Assembly (NCBI RefSeq): GCF_001908205.1 | Contig: NZ_LGHL01000026.1 | Location: forward strand, 59,687-123,686 | Length of the DNA: 64,000 nucleotides | Direction of reading: 5' to 3' | Origin: Bradyrhizobium sp. NAS80.1 | Lineage (GTDB): Bacteria; Pseudomonadota; Alphaproteobacteria; Rhizobiales; Xanthobacteraceae | Shown here: piece by piece, positions 17,589 through 26,653 of the stretch | Layout of the letters: the number at the start of each line of letters is the position of its first letter | Position numbering within the stretch: the stretch's first letter is position 1 | Notes under the pieces: model-generated | Database searches by the model: none | Told to the model about the DNA's origin: nothing | What the model saw: only the letters and a program-made list of their open reading frames with translations | Made by a program: the position numbers and the translations under genes

Positions 17589-18686
17589 ATGACACAGTTA
17601 GTCTCCCGCTTCGAGACAGGCGGGGCGGCGGCCGCCCGAGCGCAGCTCGTTTCCATCCAATATCTGCGGGCGCTGGCCGCGCTGATGGTCCTCGTCACCC
17701 ACGCGCTGTACTGGCCACTCGAGAGCCGCAATGAGGCCCTGCTCATCACCGGCCGGCTCGGCGTGGAGATCTTCTTCGTGCTCAGCGGCTTCATCATCAC
17801 GGTGATCGGAGGAGAAGCGCGCTTCGAGCCGGTCGCCTTCGCCCGCAACCGGATCATGCGCATCGTGCCGATGTACTGGCTTGCGACCTTCCTGGTGGTC
17901 GGTCTCGCAACCGCCAGTCCGAGCAGCTTTCTCACCACTGTGCCGACGACCGAGGGCATCATCAAGTCGCTCCTGTTCATTCCATCCGATGTGCCGAAGG
18001 CGCCGCTCTTGCGTCTCGGCTGGACGCTGGACTACGAGGCCTTCTTCTATTTGGTATTCGGGAGCCTGTTCTTCGTGAGGTCGGCGAGCCGTACCGCGCT
18101 GCTTGCTGTCCTCTTTGTCGGTCTGATCGTCATTGGGCGGGTGATCGACCACCCGTCCCATCTCCAGGATTTTTATACGAGCCCCAGCCTGCTCGGCTTC
18201 CTCGTCGGCGCCGGCGTCGGCCGGCTCTATCAACTCGGCTTGCTGCAGCGGCTTGGTCGTACCCATGTCCTCGGTCTGCTCGCCGCCGGCGCGCTGTCGC
18301 TTGTCATCCTGTACCGGACCGATCCGGAGATGCATCTGCTGTTGTTCCATATGTCGATGTCGTTTGGCGCCATGACCATCGTCACCGCCGTGATCTGGGC
18401 CGAAGAAGCTGGGCGCCTGCCGGTCGTTCCGGTCTTCCGCTTCCTCGGCGACGCATCCTATTCGCTGTACCTCTTCCACTTCTTCGCCATGGCTGCGACC
18501 TGGGCGATCGGACGGAAGCTGTTTGGCCCGGTCAGCGCATTGAACTATGCGCCCTTGGCCATTGCAGCGATCGCCGCCGGCCTCATCGTCGGATGCCTTG
18601 CCTACTGGTATCTGGAGCGGCCGATCCTTAACTGGACACGGCAGCGGCGCCGCCCGGCAGCCGTGACGCAAGGAAGCGCGCCGTGA
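17589..18686 (+). CDS. Acyltransferase 3 family membrane protein (OafA/YrhL-like)
   Basis: 365 residues from the ATG at 17589 (GGGAAGAGAG upstream; the ATG at 17529 lacks a site). About ten helices with the family start SIQYLRALAALMVLVTHA, where the His acts in acyl transfer, then GRLGVEIFFVLSGFII and RIMRIVPMYWLATF. These inner-membrane enzymes O-acylate surface or periplasmic glycans. It overlaps by four bases with an SGNH hydrolase gene. In many bacteria the two activities are one polypeptide, so they probably act together on the same polysaccharide, lipid or peptidoglycan acceptor. Confidence 0.9.
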   Translation: MTQLVSRFETGGAAAARAQLVSIQYLRALAALMVLVTHALYWPLESRNEALLITGRLGVEIFFVLSGFIITVIGGEARFEPVAFARNRIMRIVPMYWLATFLVVGLATASPSSFLTTVPTTEGIIKSLLFIPSDVPKAPLLRLGWTLDYEAFFYLVFGSLFFVRSASRTALLAVLFVGLIVIGRVIDHPSHLQDFYTSPSLLGFLVGAGVGRLYQLGLLQRLGRTHVLGLLAAGALSLVILYRTDPEMHLLLFHMSMSFGAMTIVTAVIWAEEAGRLPVVPVFRFLGDASYSLYLFHFFAMAATWAIGRKLFGPVSALNYAPLAIAAIAAGLIVGCLAYWYLERPILNWTRQRRRPAAVTQGSAP

Positions 18687-19864
18687 TCGTCCGTCGGCGC
18701 GATCTGCTGCTCGGCGGCAGCATCGCCGCGGGCGCCGCGCTGTTGCCCACCTCCCTTCTCGCCCTCGCTGCACCGAATGCCGAGATGGTTGCGCGCAGCG
18801 TCGTCTCGCCGGGCAACACCACGCGCCTGAAGCGGGTATTTGCCAAGGCGGCACGAGGCGAGCCGGTCACGCTCGGTTTCATCGGCGGCTCGATCACCCA
18901 GGGATCGCTGGCGTCCGAGCCGTCGCGAAACTATGCATCGCAAATTGCAGCCTGGTGGGGCCAACGCTTCCCCAATGCGTCCCTCTCCGTGGTCAATGCC
19001 GGACTTGCGGGCACCGGTTCGCTGCTGGGCGCGTTTCGCGTCGGCGCCGATCTGTTGTCCAAGGACCCGGATCTCGTGATCGTCGAATTCAGTGTCAACG
19101 ATGCCTCCGCCGATGCGGACGCCTACGAGGGATTGTTGCGGCAGATCCTTGACCACCGCACTGCGCCGGCCGCGCTGCTGCTGTTCATGATGTGGGAGAA
19201 GGGCGGCAACATGCAATCGATGCAGGCGCCGATCGGCCGGCACTACGACCTGCCGATGATCAGCTTCCGCGACGCGCTGTGGCCGGAGATGGAGGCCGGA
19301 CGGCTCGCCTGGCGCGACGTGATCGTGGACGTGGTTCATCCCAATGATCTTGGCCATCGCTATGCTGCCAGCTTCTGCACGAATTTCTTCGAGAAGGTGT
19401 TGCGGCAGCAGGCGGCGACGCGCGGCGCATTCACCCTCGACCAGTTGCCGGCGCCGCTTGGATCGTCGCTCTATGAGCATGTCGGGTTGATGCCGGCGAC
19501 CGACTTCGCTCCCATCGATCGCGACGGGTGGGAATTGACCCGCTCGCAGATCTGGGGGCCGATCTGGGCCATCACACAAAGCACCGCTCGCTTCGAGCTC
19601 GACTGCAAGGCGTGTGGCATTGCGCTCATCGTCAGCGGCCGCGCCTCTACGCTGCTCGAGAGATCGATGCTCACGATCGACGGCGTCGCGGTCCGGCCTA
19701 TGGAGGCGCCCAATTTCCTCGACCGGGACACCATCGTCCTCGCAACCGAGCTGCCGAACAGCCATCACAGCTTGCGGCTGGAGACGACGGATTTCCCCTC
19801 ATCCGCATTCGGCAACAGCGGACTGCGCGCACTCGGTCTGTTCGACGACCCTAGGGCGGACTGA
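18683..19864 (+). CDS. SGNH/GDSL hydrolase-type esterase, exported
   Basis: 393 residues from a GTG overlapping the acyltransferase stop. N-terminal twin-arginine-like signal (VRRRDLLLGGSIAAGAALL). The four SGNH blocks are visible: GGSITQG (Ser about residue 70), NAGLAGTG, EFSVND (Asn) and the Asp/His pair in VVHPNDLGH. After the catalytic domain a beta-rich C-terminal part of about 130 residues (from about 260) looks like a carbohydrate-binding jelly-roll accessory. It likely transfers or removes O-acyl groups in the periplasm with its acyltransferase partner. Confidence 0.87.
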   Translation: MIVRRRDLLLGGSIAAGAALLPTSLLALAAPNAEMVARSVVSPGNTTRLKRVFAKAARGEPVTLGFIGGSITQGSLASEPSRNYASQIAAWWGQRFPNASLSVVNAGLAGTGSLLGAFRVGADLLSKDPDLVIVEFSVNDASADADAYEGLLRQILDHRTAPAALLLFMMWEKGGNMQSMQAPIGRHYDLPMISFRDALWPEMEAGRLAWRDVIVDVVHPNDLGHRYAASFCTNFFEKVLRQQAATRGAFTLDQLPAPLGSSLYEHVGLMPATDFAPIDRDGWELTRSQIWGPIWAITQSTARFELDCKACGIALIVSGRASTLLERSMLTIDGVAVRPMEAPNFLDRDTIVLATELPNSHHSLRLETTDFPSSAFGNSGLRALGLFDDPRAD

Positions 19865-19972
19865 CCGACCTGCAGAAACAGCGAAATCTATCGACCGACC
19901 GTTAACCTTCGACGCCATGACGAAGCGGCCGGGTCGCTTGCATCACCGGCCGCAATTGCAGATCTCGGCTGT

Positions 19973-21640
19973 CTATTCCGCCGGCGCGACGTGCATCTCC
20001 GGATGCGCGGCATAGTGCTCGCTGGCGCCGAGCTTGCTCGCCGCGAACAGGCCGGCAGCCATCGCGGCATAGGCGAGCGCCACGGCTGGCGTCACACCAA
20101 AACCGCCGCCGATGCCGACGGCTTCGCCGTGCATGAAGCCGAAGTAAGTCAGGACGGCACCGGCCAGCGCGAAGCTTGATGCCTTCTCGAAGTCGCGTTC
20201 GATGATGAAGACACCGATCGCGCCCAGGATGAGGCCGCCGAGGATGGAGCCACCGCCCATCACTTCGAGCCCGTGATAGAACACGCCCTGCTGCGGCAGC
20301 GCGGCCACCGCCGCGGCCTTGACCGCATCGGCCTTGTCGGCGGCCATGCCGCCGACCGTCGCTGCCGCCGTCATGGTCGAGGCCAGCATCGTGTCGATCT
20401 GGAGCTTCGCCCAGGCCGCCAGATGCGGCGTCAACGCCAGCACGATTGCAGGCGCGTGCTTGACCGGCGTGGTCTGGAACGCCTGCGCACCGATGAGCAT
20501 GCCGATGTAGAGCAGGATCGGCGAGATCGCGACAACAGGCACGAGCGCGAGCAGCACCGAGATGATGCCGAACCATGCAAGCACGACCACCATGATGCCG
20601 GTCGCAGCCGAATAACCGATGCGGCCGCCCATCGCCTTCCAGCCGGGATGGCCGATATAGACCGCGTTGATGAAGGGATTGCCCATCAGGCAGCCGATCA
20701 GGCTGACGACACCGTCGGCGGTGAGCACCCGCGTGGTCGGATATTCGTCGCCGGCCGCTTCCGCGCTCTCCACATTGTCCATGGCCTCGACGAGATCGTA
20801 GATACCGAACGGGATGGCGGTGACGAGGATGATGCCGAGGTATTCGAAGCCGGAGAACATGTAGCCCACGGCAGGAAGCGGCACCGAGAAGCCGAAATTG
20901 GCGAACGCCGCACCGACGCCCGCGATGCTCAAGCCACCGAGACCGAGCCCAAACAGGTTCGAGCCCCAAGCGATGATCATGCCTACGGCAATGGCGACGA
21001 GGCCGGCGGGAATGCCCCTCGGATATTTCACGCCGCCAAACCAGCTCACAAGGATGATGGCGAAGCAGACGAGACCGATCTGCGGCGTCATGTACATCTC
21101 GAGCGCGGGGCGCATCGCGATGAAAGTCACGGAGACACCGGCGAGCGTGCCGAGCAGCGCCGCGCGCGGCGTGATCTTCCGAATGAACGGCGCAATGAAG
21201 CCGCCGATCATGAGGATGAAGCTTTGGAAGAACACCCAGACGAGGCCGGCCGACCAACCCTTGAGCGGATCACCGGTCCTGAGCGTGATCGGCAGCATGA
21301 TCACGAAGGTGACGATGAACATATGTGGCACGCTGACACCGGATGGCAGCGCACAGACGTCGTTGCGACCGGTCTTCTGCGCGAGGCGATAGGCGAGGAA
21401 CGCGTAGTAGAAGGTCGACAGGCACATCATCAGCCCGAGCGCGGGCAGGATGCGGCCGAACACGAGACTGTCCGGCATCTTCAGGACGAAGCGCAACAGC
21501 CCCGTGAGCACCAGCATGTTGACGAGGATGTTGGTGCCGAAGCCGAAAAACGCGTTCCAGTCGCCCGATGTCCATAGTGCCGGCTTGAACTCGGACATGT
21601 TCATCTCGGATTTGCCGGCCGTCCCCGTCAATGTGCTCAT
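19973..21640 (-). CDS. NCS2-type (AzgA-like) nucleobase permease
   Basis: 555 residues, about 12-14 helices. N-terminal FFGFGTNILVNMLVLTGLLRF and GRNDVCALPSGVSVPHMF are reminiscent of NCS2/AzgA proton-linked purine/pyrimidine carriers, as is GNPFINAVYIGHPGWKAMGGRIGYSAATG. It lies four bases downstream of a cysteine-hydrolase gene of the biuret/ureide type, so the substrate may be a ureide, biuret-like compound or cyanuric-acid relative rather than a nucleobase. A long Ala-rich insertion (about 415-450) is unusual. Start ATG 21640; the second Met (about residue 13) is also possible. Confidence 0.85.
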   Translation of the reverse strand: MSTLTGTAGKSEMNMSEFKPALWTSGDWNAFFGFGTNILVNMLVLTGLLRFVLKMPDSLVFGRILPALGLMMCLSTFYYAFLAYRLAQKTGRNDVCALPSGVSVPHMFIVTFVIMLPITLRTGDPLKGWSAGLVWVFFQSFILMIGGFIAPFIRKITPRAALLGTLAGVSVTFIAMRPALEMYMTPQIGLVCFAIILVSWFGGVKYPRGIPAGLVAIAVGMIIAWGSNLFGLGLGGLSIAGVGAAFANFGFSVPLPAVGYMFSGFEYLGIILVTAIPFGIYDLVEAMDNVESAEAAGDEYPTTRVLTADGVVSLIGCLMGNPFINAVYIGHPGWKAMGGRIGYSAATGIMVVVLAWFGIISVLLALVPVVAISPILLYIGMLIGAQAFQTTPVKHAPAIVLALTPHLAAWAKLQIDTMLASTMTAAATVGGMAADKADAVKAAAVAALPQQGVFYHGLEVMGGGSILGGLILGAIGVFIIERDFEKASSFALAGAVLTYFGFMHGEAVGIGGGFGVTPAVALAYAAMAAGLFAASKLGASEHYAAHPEMHVAPAE

Positions 21641-21644
21641 GATA

Positions 21645-22349
21645 TTACCCCTGTGTGTTCGAAATCTTCATTGCCTCCAGGACCGCGGCTGAGCTGGCGA
21701 CCCAGCCGAAGATGCCGCCTTGGGCCTTGATCATCTTCAGGCCCATTTCGTGAAATTCGGGGAAGTAGGACGCGCAGCCGTCCGAGATGACGACGGAGCG
21801 ATAGCCGCGGTCATTGGCCTCGCGCACGGTGGTGTTGACGCACACTTCGGTGGTGACGCCGCACACCAGCAGGTTCTCGATGCCGTATTTCTCCAGCACG
21901 TCCGTGAGCTCGGTTGCGTAGAACGCGCCCTTGCCCGGCTTGTCGATCACGACCTCGCTGTCGAGCGGATAGAGTTCCGGGATGATGTCGTGGCCTGCCT
22001 CGCCGCGAATGAGAATGCGGCCCATCGGTCCGGGATCGCCAATGCGCAAGGATGGCGCGCCGCGCTCGACTTTCGCGGGCGGCGCGTCGGAGAGATCCGG
22101 CAGATGCCCCTCGCGCGTGTGGATCACCAGCATGCCGGTGTCGCGCGCAGCTTTCAGCACCGCGCCGATCGGCTTCACCGCGCGCGCGAGCTGGCTGACG
22201 TCATTGCCGAGCGTCTCGCCGAAGCCGCCGGGCTCCATGAAATCGCGCTGCATGTCGATGATGAGAAGCGCGGTGCTCGACCAGTCGAGCTTGATCGGCT
22301 CGGGCTCGGCGCTGATGACGCCCAGTGTCGGCTTGGTTGAGTTCAACAT
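21645..22349 (-). CDS. Isochorismatase-like cysteine hydrolase, biuret-amidohydrolase-like
   Basis: 234 residues. The Asp-Lys-Cys triad is visible: [16 protein letters not shown] (Asp about 33), DKPGKGAFY (Lys about 137) and [19 protein letters not shown] (Cys about 169). The combination [27 protein letters not shown] closely matches what I recall of rhizobial biuret hydrolase BiuH and the related triuret hydrolase and RutB. Probable reaction: hydrolysis of a ureide amide bond releasing ammonia for nitrogen nutrition. The paired permease supports a scavenging role. The downstream enzyme, allophanate hydrolase, is not in the window, which keeps the substrate open. Confidence 0.85.
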   Translation of the reverse strand: MLNSTKPTLGVISAEPEPIKLDWSSTALLIIDMQRDFMEPGGFGETLGNDVSQLARAVKPIGAVLKAARDTGMLVIHTREGHLPDLSDAPPAKVERGAPSLRIGDPGPMGRILIRGEAGHDIIPELYPLDSEVVIDKPGKGAFYATELTDVLEKYGIENLLVCGVTTEVCVNTTVREANDRGYRSVVISDGCASYFPEFHEMGLKMIKAQGGIFGWVASSAAVLEAMKISNTQG

Positions 22350-22404
22350 GACTCAAGGCCCCCGCGAGAACTACTTTTGCCAGGAGTTCTGCAAGTGCCG
22401 TGCC

Positions 22405-22416
22405 ATTGTGTACAAT
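22405..22416. promoter_or_regulatory. Candidate operator, ATTGT-GT-ACAAT
   Basis: A 12-base near-palindrome with five-base arms 56 bases upstream of the hydrolase start. The form resembles GntR-family operators, so it may control the hydrolase/permease operon. No regulator gene is adjacent; proposal rests on position and symmetry only. Confidence 0.35.
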
Positions 22417-22523
22417 TGCGACGGCGAGCGGGCCGGAAGGGAATTCGCTGTCCAGTCAGGAGGTTATACGCCGAACTGACGGCTGCTCATTCGCTGTGCG
22501 ACGACTTTGCGAGGGGCATTTGC

Positions 22524-22835
22524 TTAAAGGATGAGCGGCGGCGACGCTCTCTTCGCCGTCATTCCGGGGCGACGCGCAAGCGTCGAGCCCGGAATCCATC
22601 GGGCTACACTGTATGAGGTGGAATGGATTCCGGGTTCGCGCTGCGCGCGCCCCGGAATGATGAGCAAGACTACCGCCCCGCCACATACAGCCGCCGATAC
22701 TCTTACCTCATACGCCGCATACGAATCCCTCACCGTCGCCATGTTCAGCAGCATGGTCGCGACCATCGCGTTGGTCTTGTCGAACACGCATGTCGCGATC
22801 CAGACACTCTCGGTGTCGAATGCGTTTGCAGCCAT
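22524..22835 (-). CDS. Hypothetical small protein running into a repeat element
   Basis: ATG at 22835 with an excellent ribosome site (GGAGGACACC directly upstream). The first 60 or so residues (MAANAFDTESVWIATCVF, then MVATMLLNMATVRDSYAAYEV) look coding. The remaining residues (from IIPGRAQ) are translated from the palindromic repeat at 22558-22662, so the original C-terminus was probably replaced when the repeat inserted. No family recognised. It may be a remnant rather than an active gene. Confidence 0.33.
   Translation of the reverse strand: MAANAFDTESVWIATCVFDKTNAMVATMLLNMATVRDSYAAYEVRVSAAVCGGAVVLLIIPGRAQREPGIHSTSYSVARWIPGSTLARRPGMTAKRASPPLIL
22558..22662. repeat. Palindromic dispersed repeat
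   Basis: Outer arms CATTCCGGGG (22560-22569) and CCCCGGAATG (22650-22659) enclose a second inverted pair (GCCCGGAATCCAT / ATGGATTCCGGG), giving a long cruciform-capable unit of about 105 bases. This is the layout of rhizobial intergenic palindromes. It overlaps the 3' part of the small reading frame on the minus strand. Confidence 0.65.
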
Positions 22836-23001
22836 GGTGTCCTCCACAGGCAGCCATGACCAGCAGGAGCGCCACGGATGCGGCCAGCGATATTGACTTC
22901 GCTGGCCCATGCTTTTGACTGTCACAATTCGCGTCGCGCAGCCGCAATCCCTCCCGCAGCGCAAAATCCCTCGCCGGACCACGACAACAAGGACTTCTGA
23001 A

Positions 23002-26000
23002 ATGGCGCTGATGCAGGTCGAGCTGGACGACAAATACCGGCTCGAATCGAAGCGGATCTTCCTGTCCGGCACGCAGGCCCTGGTTCGATTGCCCATGTTG
23101 CAGCGCGAACGCGACCGGCTGCAGGGGCTCAACACCGGCGGCTTCATCTCGGGCTATCGCGGTTCCCCACTGGGCATGTACGACCACGCGCTGTGGCGCG
23201 CGAAGTCGCACCTCCAGCAGCACGATATCGCCTTCGTCCCCGGCCTGAACGAGGACCTTGCGGCGACCGCGGTCTGGGGCAGCCAGCAGGTCGGCCTGTT
23301 TCCCGGCGCCAAGGTCGATGGCGTGTTCGGCATCTGGTACGGCAAGGGCCCCGGCGTCGACCGCTCCGTCGATGCGCTCAAGCATGCCAATGCGGCCGGC
23401 ACCTCGCTCAATGGCGGCGTGCTTGCGCTAGCCGGCGACGATCACGGCTGCCAGTCCTCGACACTGGCGCACCAGAGCGAACAGGTGTTCGCGGCGGCGC
23501 TGATCCCCGTGATCAATCCCGCAGCGCTGCAGGACTATCTCGACCTCGGCCTCTACGGTTTCGCGCTGTCGCGCTTCTCGGGTTGCTGGGTCGGCTTCAA
23601 GGCAATCAGCGAGACCGTGGAGAGCTCGGCCTCGATCTACAGCGATCCGGAACGCGTCCAGATCAAGCTTCCCGATGATTTCGAGATGCCGCCAGGCGGC
23701 CTCAACATCCGCTGGCCCGATCCGCCGCTGGAAGCGGAGAGGCGCCTGTTCGGCCCGAAGATGGCCGCGGTACAGGCCTTTGCTCGCGCCAACCAGCTCG
23801 ACCGCATCGTGCTCGATTCAAAGCCGGCTCGGCTCGGCATCATCGCGACCGGCAAGGCCTATCTCGATCTGCGCCAGGCGCTCGCCGATCTCGGTGTCAC
23901 CGACAAGGACGCGCAGGATCTTGGCCTTCGGATCTACAAGGTCGCGTTGACCTGGCCGCTGGAAGAAAGCGGCGCCAGGCGCTTTGCCGAAGGTCTTCAG
24001 GAGGTCCTGGTCGTCGAGGAGAAGCGCGGCTTCATCGAGGACCAGCTGATGCGCATCCTCTACAACATCGATGCGTCGAAGCGTCCCGCCATCACGGGAA
24101 AGCGTGACGAAAGCGGCGCGCCGCTGCTCCCGAGCGAAGGCGAGCTGACGCCGACCATCGTCGCGTCCGCGCTCGTGTCCCGGCTGCGCAAGCTCGGCCA
24201 CCACAGCCCGGTGCTGGAGCAGCGCCTCGCGCGGCTCGAGGCCTTCGACAAGCCCGTCACCACCAGCGCGCCGATCAAGCTCGCGCGCACGCCGTTCTTC
24301 TGCTCGGGCTGCCCGCACAACTCCTCGACGCGGGTACCGGAGGGAAGCCGCGCCATGGCCGGCATCGGCTGCCACGGCATGGCCTTGAGCATGCCGACCC
24401 GCCGCACCGACCTGATCTCGCATATGGGCGCCGAGGGCGTGAACTGGATCGGCCAGTCGCCCTTCACCACCGAGAAGCACATCTTCCAGAATCTCGGTGA
24501 CGGCACCTACACCCATTCCGGCTTGCTGGCGCTGCGCGCCGCCTCCGCCGCCGGCATCAACATCACCTACAAGATCCTCTACAACGACGCCGTGGCGATG
24601 ACCGGCGGCCAGCCGGCCGAAGGCAGCTTCAACGTCGCGCAGATCGCGCACCAGGTCTGGGCCGAGGGCGTCAAGCGCCTCGCGATCGTCTCGGACGATC
24701 CAAGCAAATACCCCGAAGGCAATTACTTCCCGCAAGGCGCGACCATCCATCACCGCCGCGAGCTCGATGCCGTGCAGCGCGAACTGCGCGACATCCAGGG
24801 CCTCACGGTCGTGATCTATGATCAGACCTGCGCCGCGGAAAAGCGCCGCCGCCGCAAGCGCGGGCTCTATCCCGATCCCGCAAAACGCGCCTTCATCAAC
24901 GAGCTCGTCTGCGAAGGTTGCGGCGACTGCTCGCAGGCCTCCAACTGCGTCTCGGTGCAGCCGCTGGAGACCGAGTTCGGCCGCAAGCGCCAGATCGACC
25001 AATCGAACTGCAACAAGGACTTCTCTTGCGTCGAGGGCTTTTGCCCGAGCTTTGTCACCGTCCACGGCGGCACGCTGAAGCGCATCAAGACCACGGCGGT
25101 CGATTCCGGTCAGTTGTTCGCCGACCTGCCGCTGCCGCCCGCGCGTGAGCACGACGGCCCCTACAACATCCTCGTCACCGGCATCGGTGGCACCGGCGTC
25201 ATCACCATCGGCGCGCTGCTCGGCATGGCCGCTCATGTCGACGGCCGCGGTTGCTCGGCGCTGGACTTCACCGGCCTGTCGCAGAAGAACGGCGCGGTGA
25301 TGAGCCATGTTCGCATCGCGCCGAAGCCTGAGGACATCTCGGCAGTCCGCATCACCACCGGCGGCGCCGACGTCATCCTCGGCTGCGACATGATCGTCTC
25401 CGCCGGCCCCTCCGCGCTCAGCCGCGCCGAGCGCGGGGTGACCAAGGCCTATATCAACGCCGACCTGCAGCCGACCGCGAGCTTCGTGCAAAACCCCGAT
25501 CTCGATTTCGAGATGGGCACGATGCAGACCGTGCTGCGCGATGCGGTCGGTGACAAGAACCTCGACATTATCGACGCGACCGGTATCGCCGCGGCGCTGA
25601 TGGGCGACTCCATCGCAACCAATCCCTTCATGCTCGGTTTCGCCTTCCAGAAGGGCGCGATCCCGCTGTCGCTGGAGGCCCTGCTCCGCGCCATCGAGAT
25701 CAACGGCGCCGCGATCGAGATGAACAAGCTCGCCTTCACCTGGGGACGCCTTGCCGCCCACGACATGTCGCGGGTGCGCAGCGTGCTGCAGTTCAAGAGC
25801 CGGGCTTCCGCCCCGACGAAGTCGCTTGACGATGTCATCGCGACGCGCGCGGAGTTTCTGACCGGCTATCAGGAAAAGGCGTATGCGGACCGTTATCTCG
25901 CCGCCGTTGCCAAGGTGCACAAGGCGGAAACGGCCGCCTCGCCCGCGTCCACGGAGCTGACCGAGGCCGTCGCGAAGAACCTGTTCAAGCTGATGTCCTA

Positions 26001-26478
26001 CAAGGACGAGTATGAGGTCGCGCGTCTCTATACCGACGGCAGCTTTGCGAAGAAAGTGTCGGAGAAGTTCGACGGCGACTTCACGCTGAAGTACTACCTC
26101 GCCCCGCCGATCTTCGCGAAGCGCGACAAGGCGACTGGCCGCCTTCAGAAGCAGGAGTTCGGCGGCTGGATGATCCACGCCTTCCGTGTTCTGGCCAAGC
26201 TCAAGTTCCTGCGCGGCGGCGCGTTCGATCCGTTCGGCCGCACCGATGAGCGCCGGAGCGAGCGGAAGCTGATCGAGGACTATGTCGCCATGATCGATCA
26301 GCGGATGACCGGACTGAAGGCGGAGCAGATCCCGCTGCTGGCGCGCCTCGCGCGCGTGCCCGAAACGATCCGCGGCTTCGGCCACGTCAAGGAAGCCAAC
26401 ATCAAGCAGGCGGCGGCCGAACAGGCGCGGCTCGAAGCCGAACTCGAGAACAGCCGCTTTGCGGCCGCGGCGGAGTAA
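23002..26478 (+). CDS. Indolepyruvate ferredoxin oxidoreductase, fused alpha-beta-gamma type
   Basis: 1158 residues from ATG 23002 (AAGGA at 22989-22993). It oxidatively decarboxylates arylpyruvates such as indolepyruvate or phenylpyruvate to acyl-CoA with reduction of ferredoxin, cytoplasmic. Seen: N-terminal pyruvate-oxidoreductase domain (GYRGSPLGMYDHAL), TPP-binding C-terminal domain (TPFFCSGCPHNSSTRVPEG, GIGCHGMAL, YNDAVAMTGGQP), a cysteine cluster (CEGCGDCSQASNC then CNKDFSCVEGFCPS, about 635-680) that should hold [4Fe-4S], and the gamma domain (GIGGTGVITIGALLGMAAH, about 725). This is the one-piece form common in aerobic alpha- and beta-proteobacteria. It stands alone, with no adjacent regulator or ligase. 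Confidence 0.93.
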   Translation: MALMQVELDDKYRLESKRIFLSGTQALVRLPMLQRERDRLQGLNTGGFISGYRGSPLGMYDHALWRAKSHLQQHDIAFVPGLNEDLAATAVWGSQQVGLFPGAKVDGVFGIWYGKGPGVDRSVDALKHANAAGTSLNGGVLALAGDDHGCQSSTLAHQSEQVFAAALIPVINPAALQDYLDLGLYGFALSRFSGCWVGFKAISETVESSASIYSDPERVQIKLPDDFEMPPGGLNIRWPDPPLEAERRLFGPKMAAVQAFARANQLDRIVLDSKPARLGIIATGKAYLDLRQALADLGVTDKDAQDLGLRIYKVALTWPLEESGARRFAEGLQEVLVVEEKRGFIEDQLMRILYNIDASKRPAITGKRDESGAPLLPSEGELTPTIVASALVSRLRKLGHHSPVLEQRLARLEAFDKPVTTSAPIKLARTPFFCSGCPHNSSTRVPEGSRAMAGIGCHGMALSMPTRRTDLISHMGAEGVNWIGQSPFTTEKHIFQNLGDGTYTHSGLLALRAASAAGINITYKILYNDAVAMTGGQPAEGSFNVAQIAHQVWAEGVKRLAIVSDDPSKYPEGNYFPQGATIHHRRELDAVQRELRDIQGLTVVIYDQTCAAEKRRRRKRGLYPDPAKRAFINELVCEGCGDCSQASNCVSVQPLETEFGRKRQIDQSNCNKDFSCVEGFCPSFVTVHGGTLKRIKTTAVDSGQLFADLPLPPAREHDGPYNILVTGIGGTGVITIGALLGMAAHVDGRGCSALDFTGLSQKNGAVMSHVRIAPKPEDISAVRITTGGADVILGCDMIVSAGPSALSRAERGVTKAYINADLQPTASFVQNPDLDFEMGTMQTVLRDAVGDKNLDIIDATGIAAALMGDSIATNPFMLGFAFQKGAIPLSLEALLRAIEINGAAIEMNKLAFTWGRLAAHDMSRVRSVLQFKSRASAPTKSLDDVIATRAEFLTGYQEKAYADRYLAAVAKVHKAETAASPASTELTEAVAKNLFKLMSYKDEYEVARLYTDGSFAKKVSEKFDGDFTLKYYLAPPIFAKRDKATGRLQKQEFGGWMIHAFRVLAKLKFLRGGAFDPFGRTDERRSERKLIEDYVAMIDQRMTGLKAEQIPLLARLARVPETIRGFGHVKEANIKQAAAEQARLEAELENSRFAAAAE

Positions 26479-26503
26479 GAGCGAGCCGGCGCCACATTCT
26501 CAG

Positions 26504-26604
26504 TGTCATCGCCCGCGAAGGCGGGCGATCCAGTACTCCGAGACGACTGAGGTTGAATCGATAGACCACGGAGTACTGGATGCCCCGCTTCCGCGGGGCG
26601 TGAC
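26504..26604. repeat. Palindromic dispersed repeat
   Basis: Two outer hairpins (GCCCGCGAAGGCGGGC and GCCCCGCTTCCGCGGGGC) flank an inverted pair CCAGTACTCCG / CGGAGTACTGG, so the full element folds as a large cruciform. It lies between convergent genes ending at 26478 and 26654 and may also end their transcripts. Confidence 0.7.
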
Positions 26605-26653
26605 AGTGGTGGGGATGGCTAGAGCGACGTCATGGCGATGCTTGGCGTGGTCA

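Noticed and set aside
22909..23001. N-terminal extension of the indolepyruvate oxidoreductase
   Set aside because: The extension is low quality and a better ribosome site precedes ATG 23002.
22708..23385. Minus-strand frame with a lipoprotein-like stretch LLLVMAACGG
   Set aside because: No start or ribosome site at the right place; overlaps the real gene starting at 23002.
23818..26385. 855-codon open frame antisense to the indolepyruvate oxidoreductase
   Set aside because: Arg/Ala/Gly/Asp-rich shadow of a well-supported gene.
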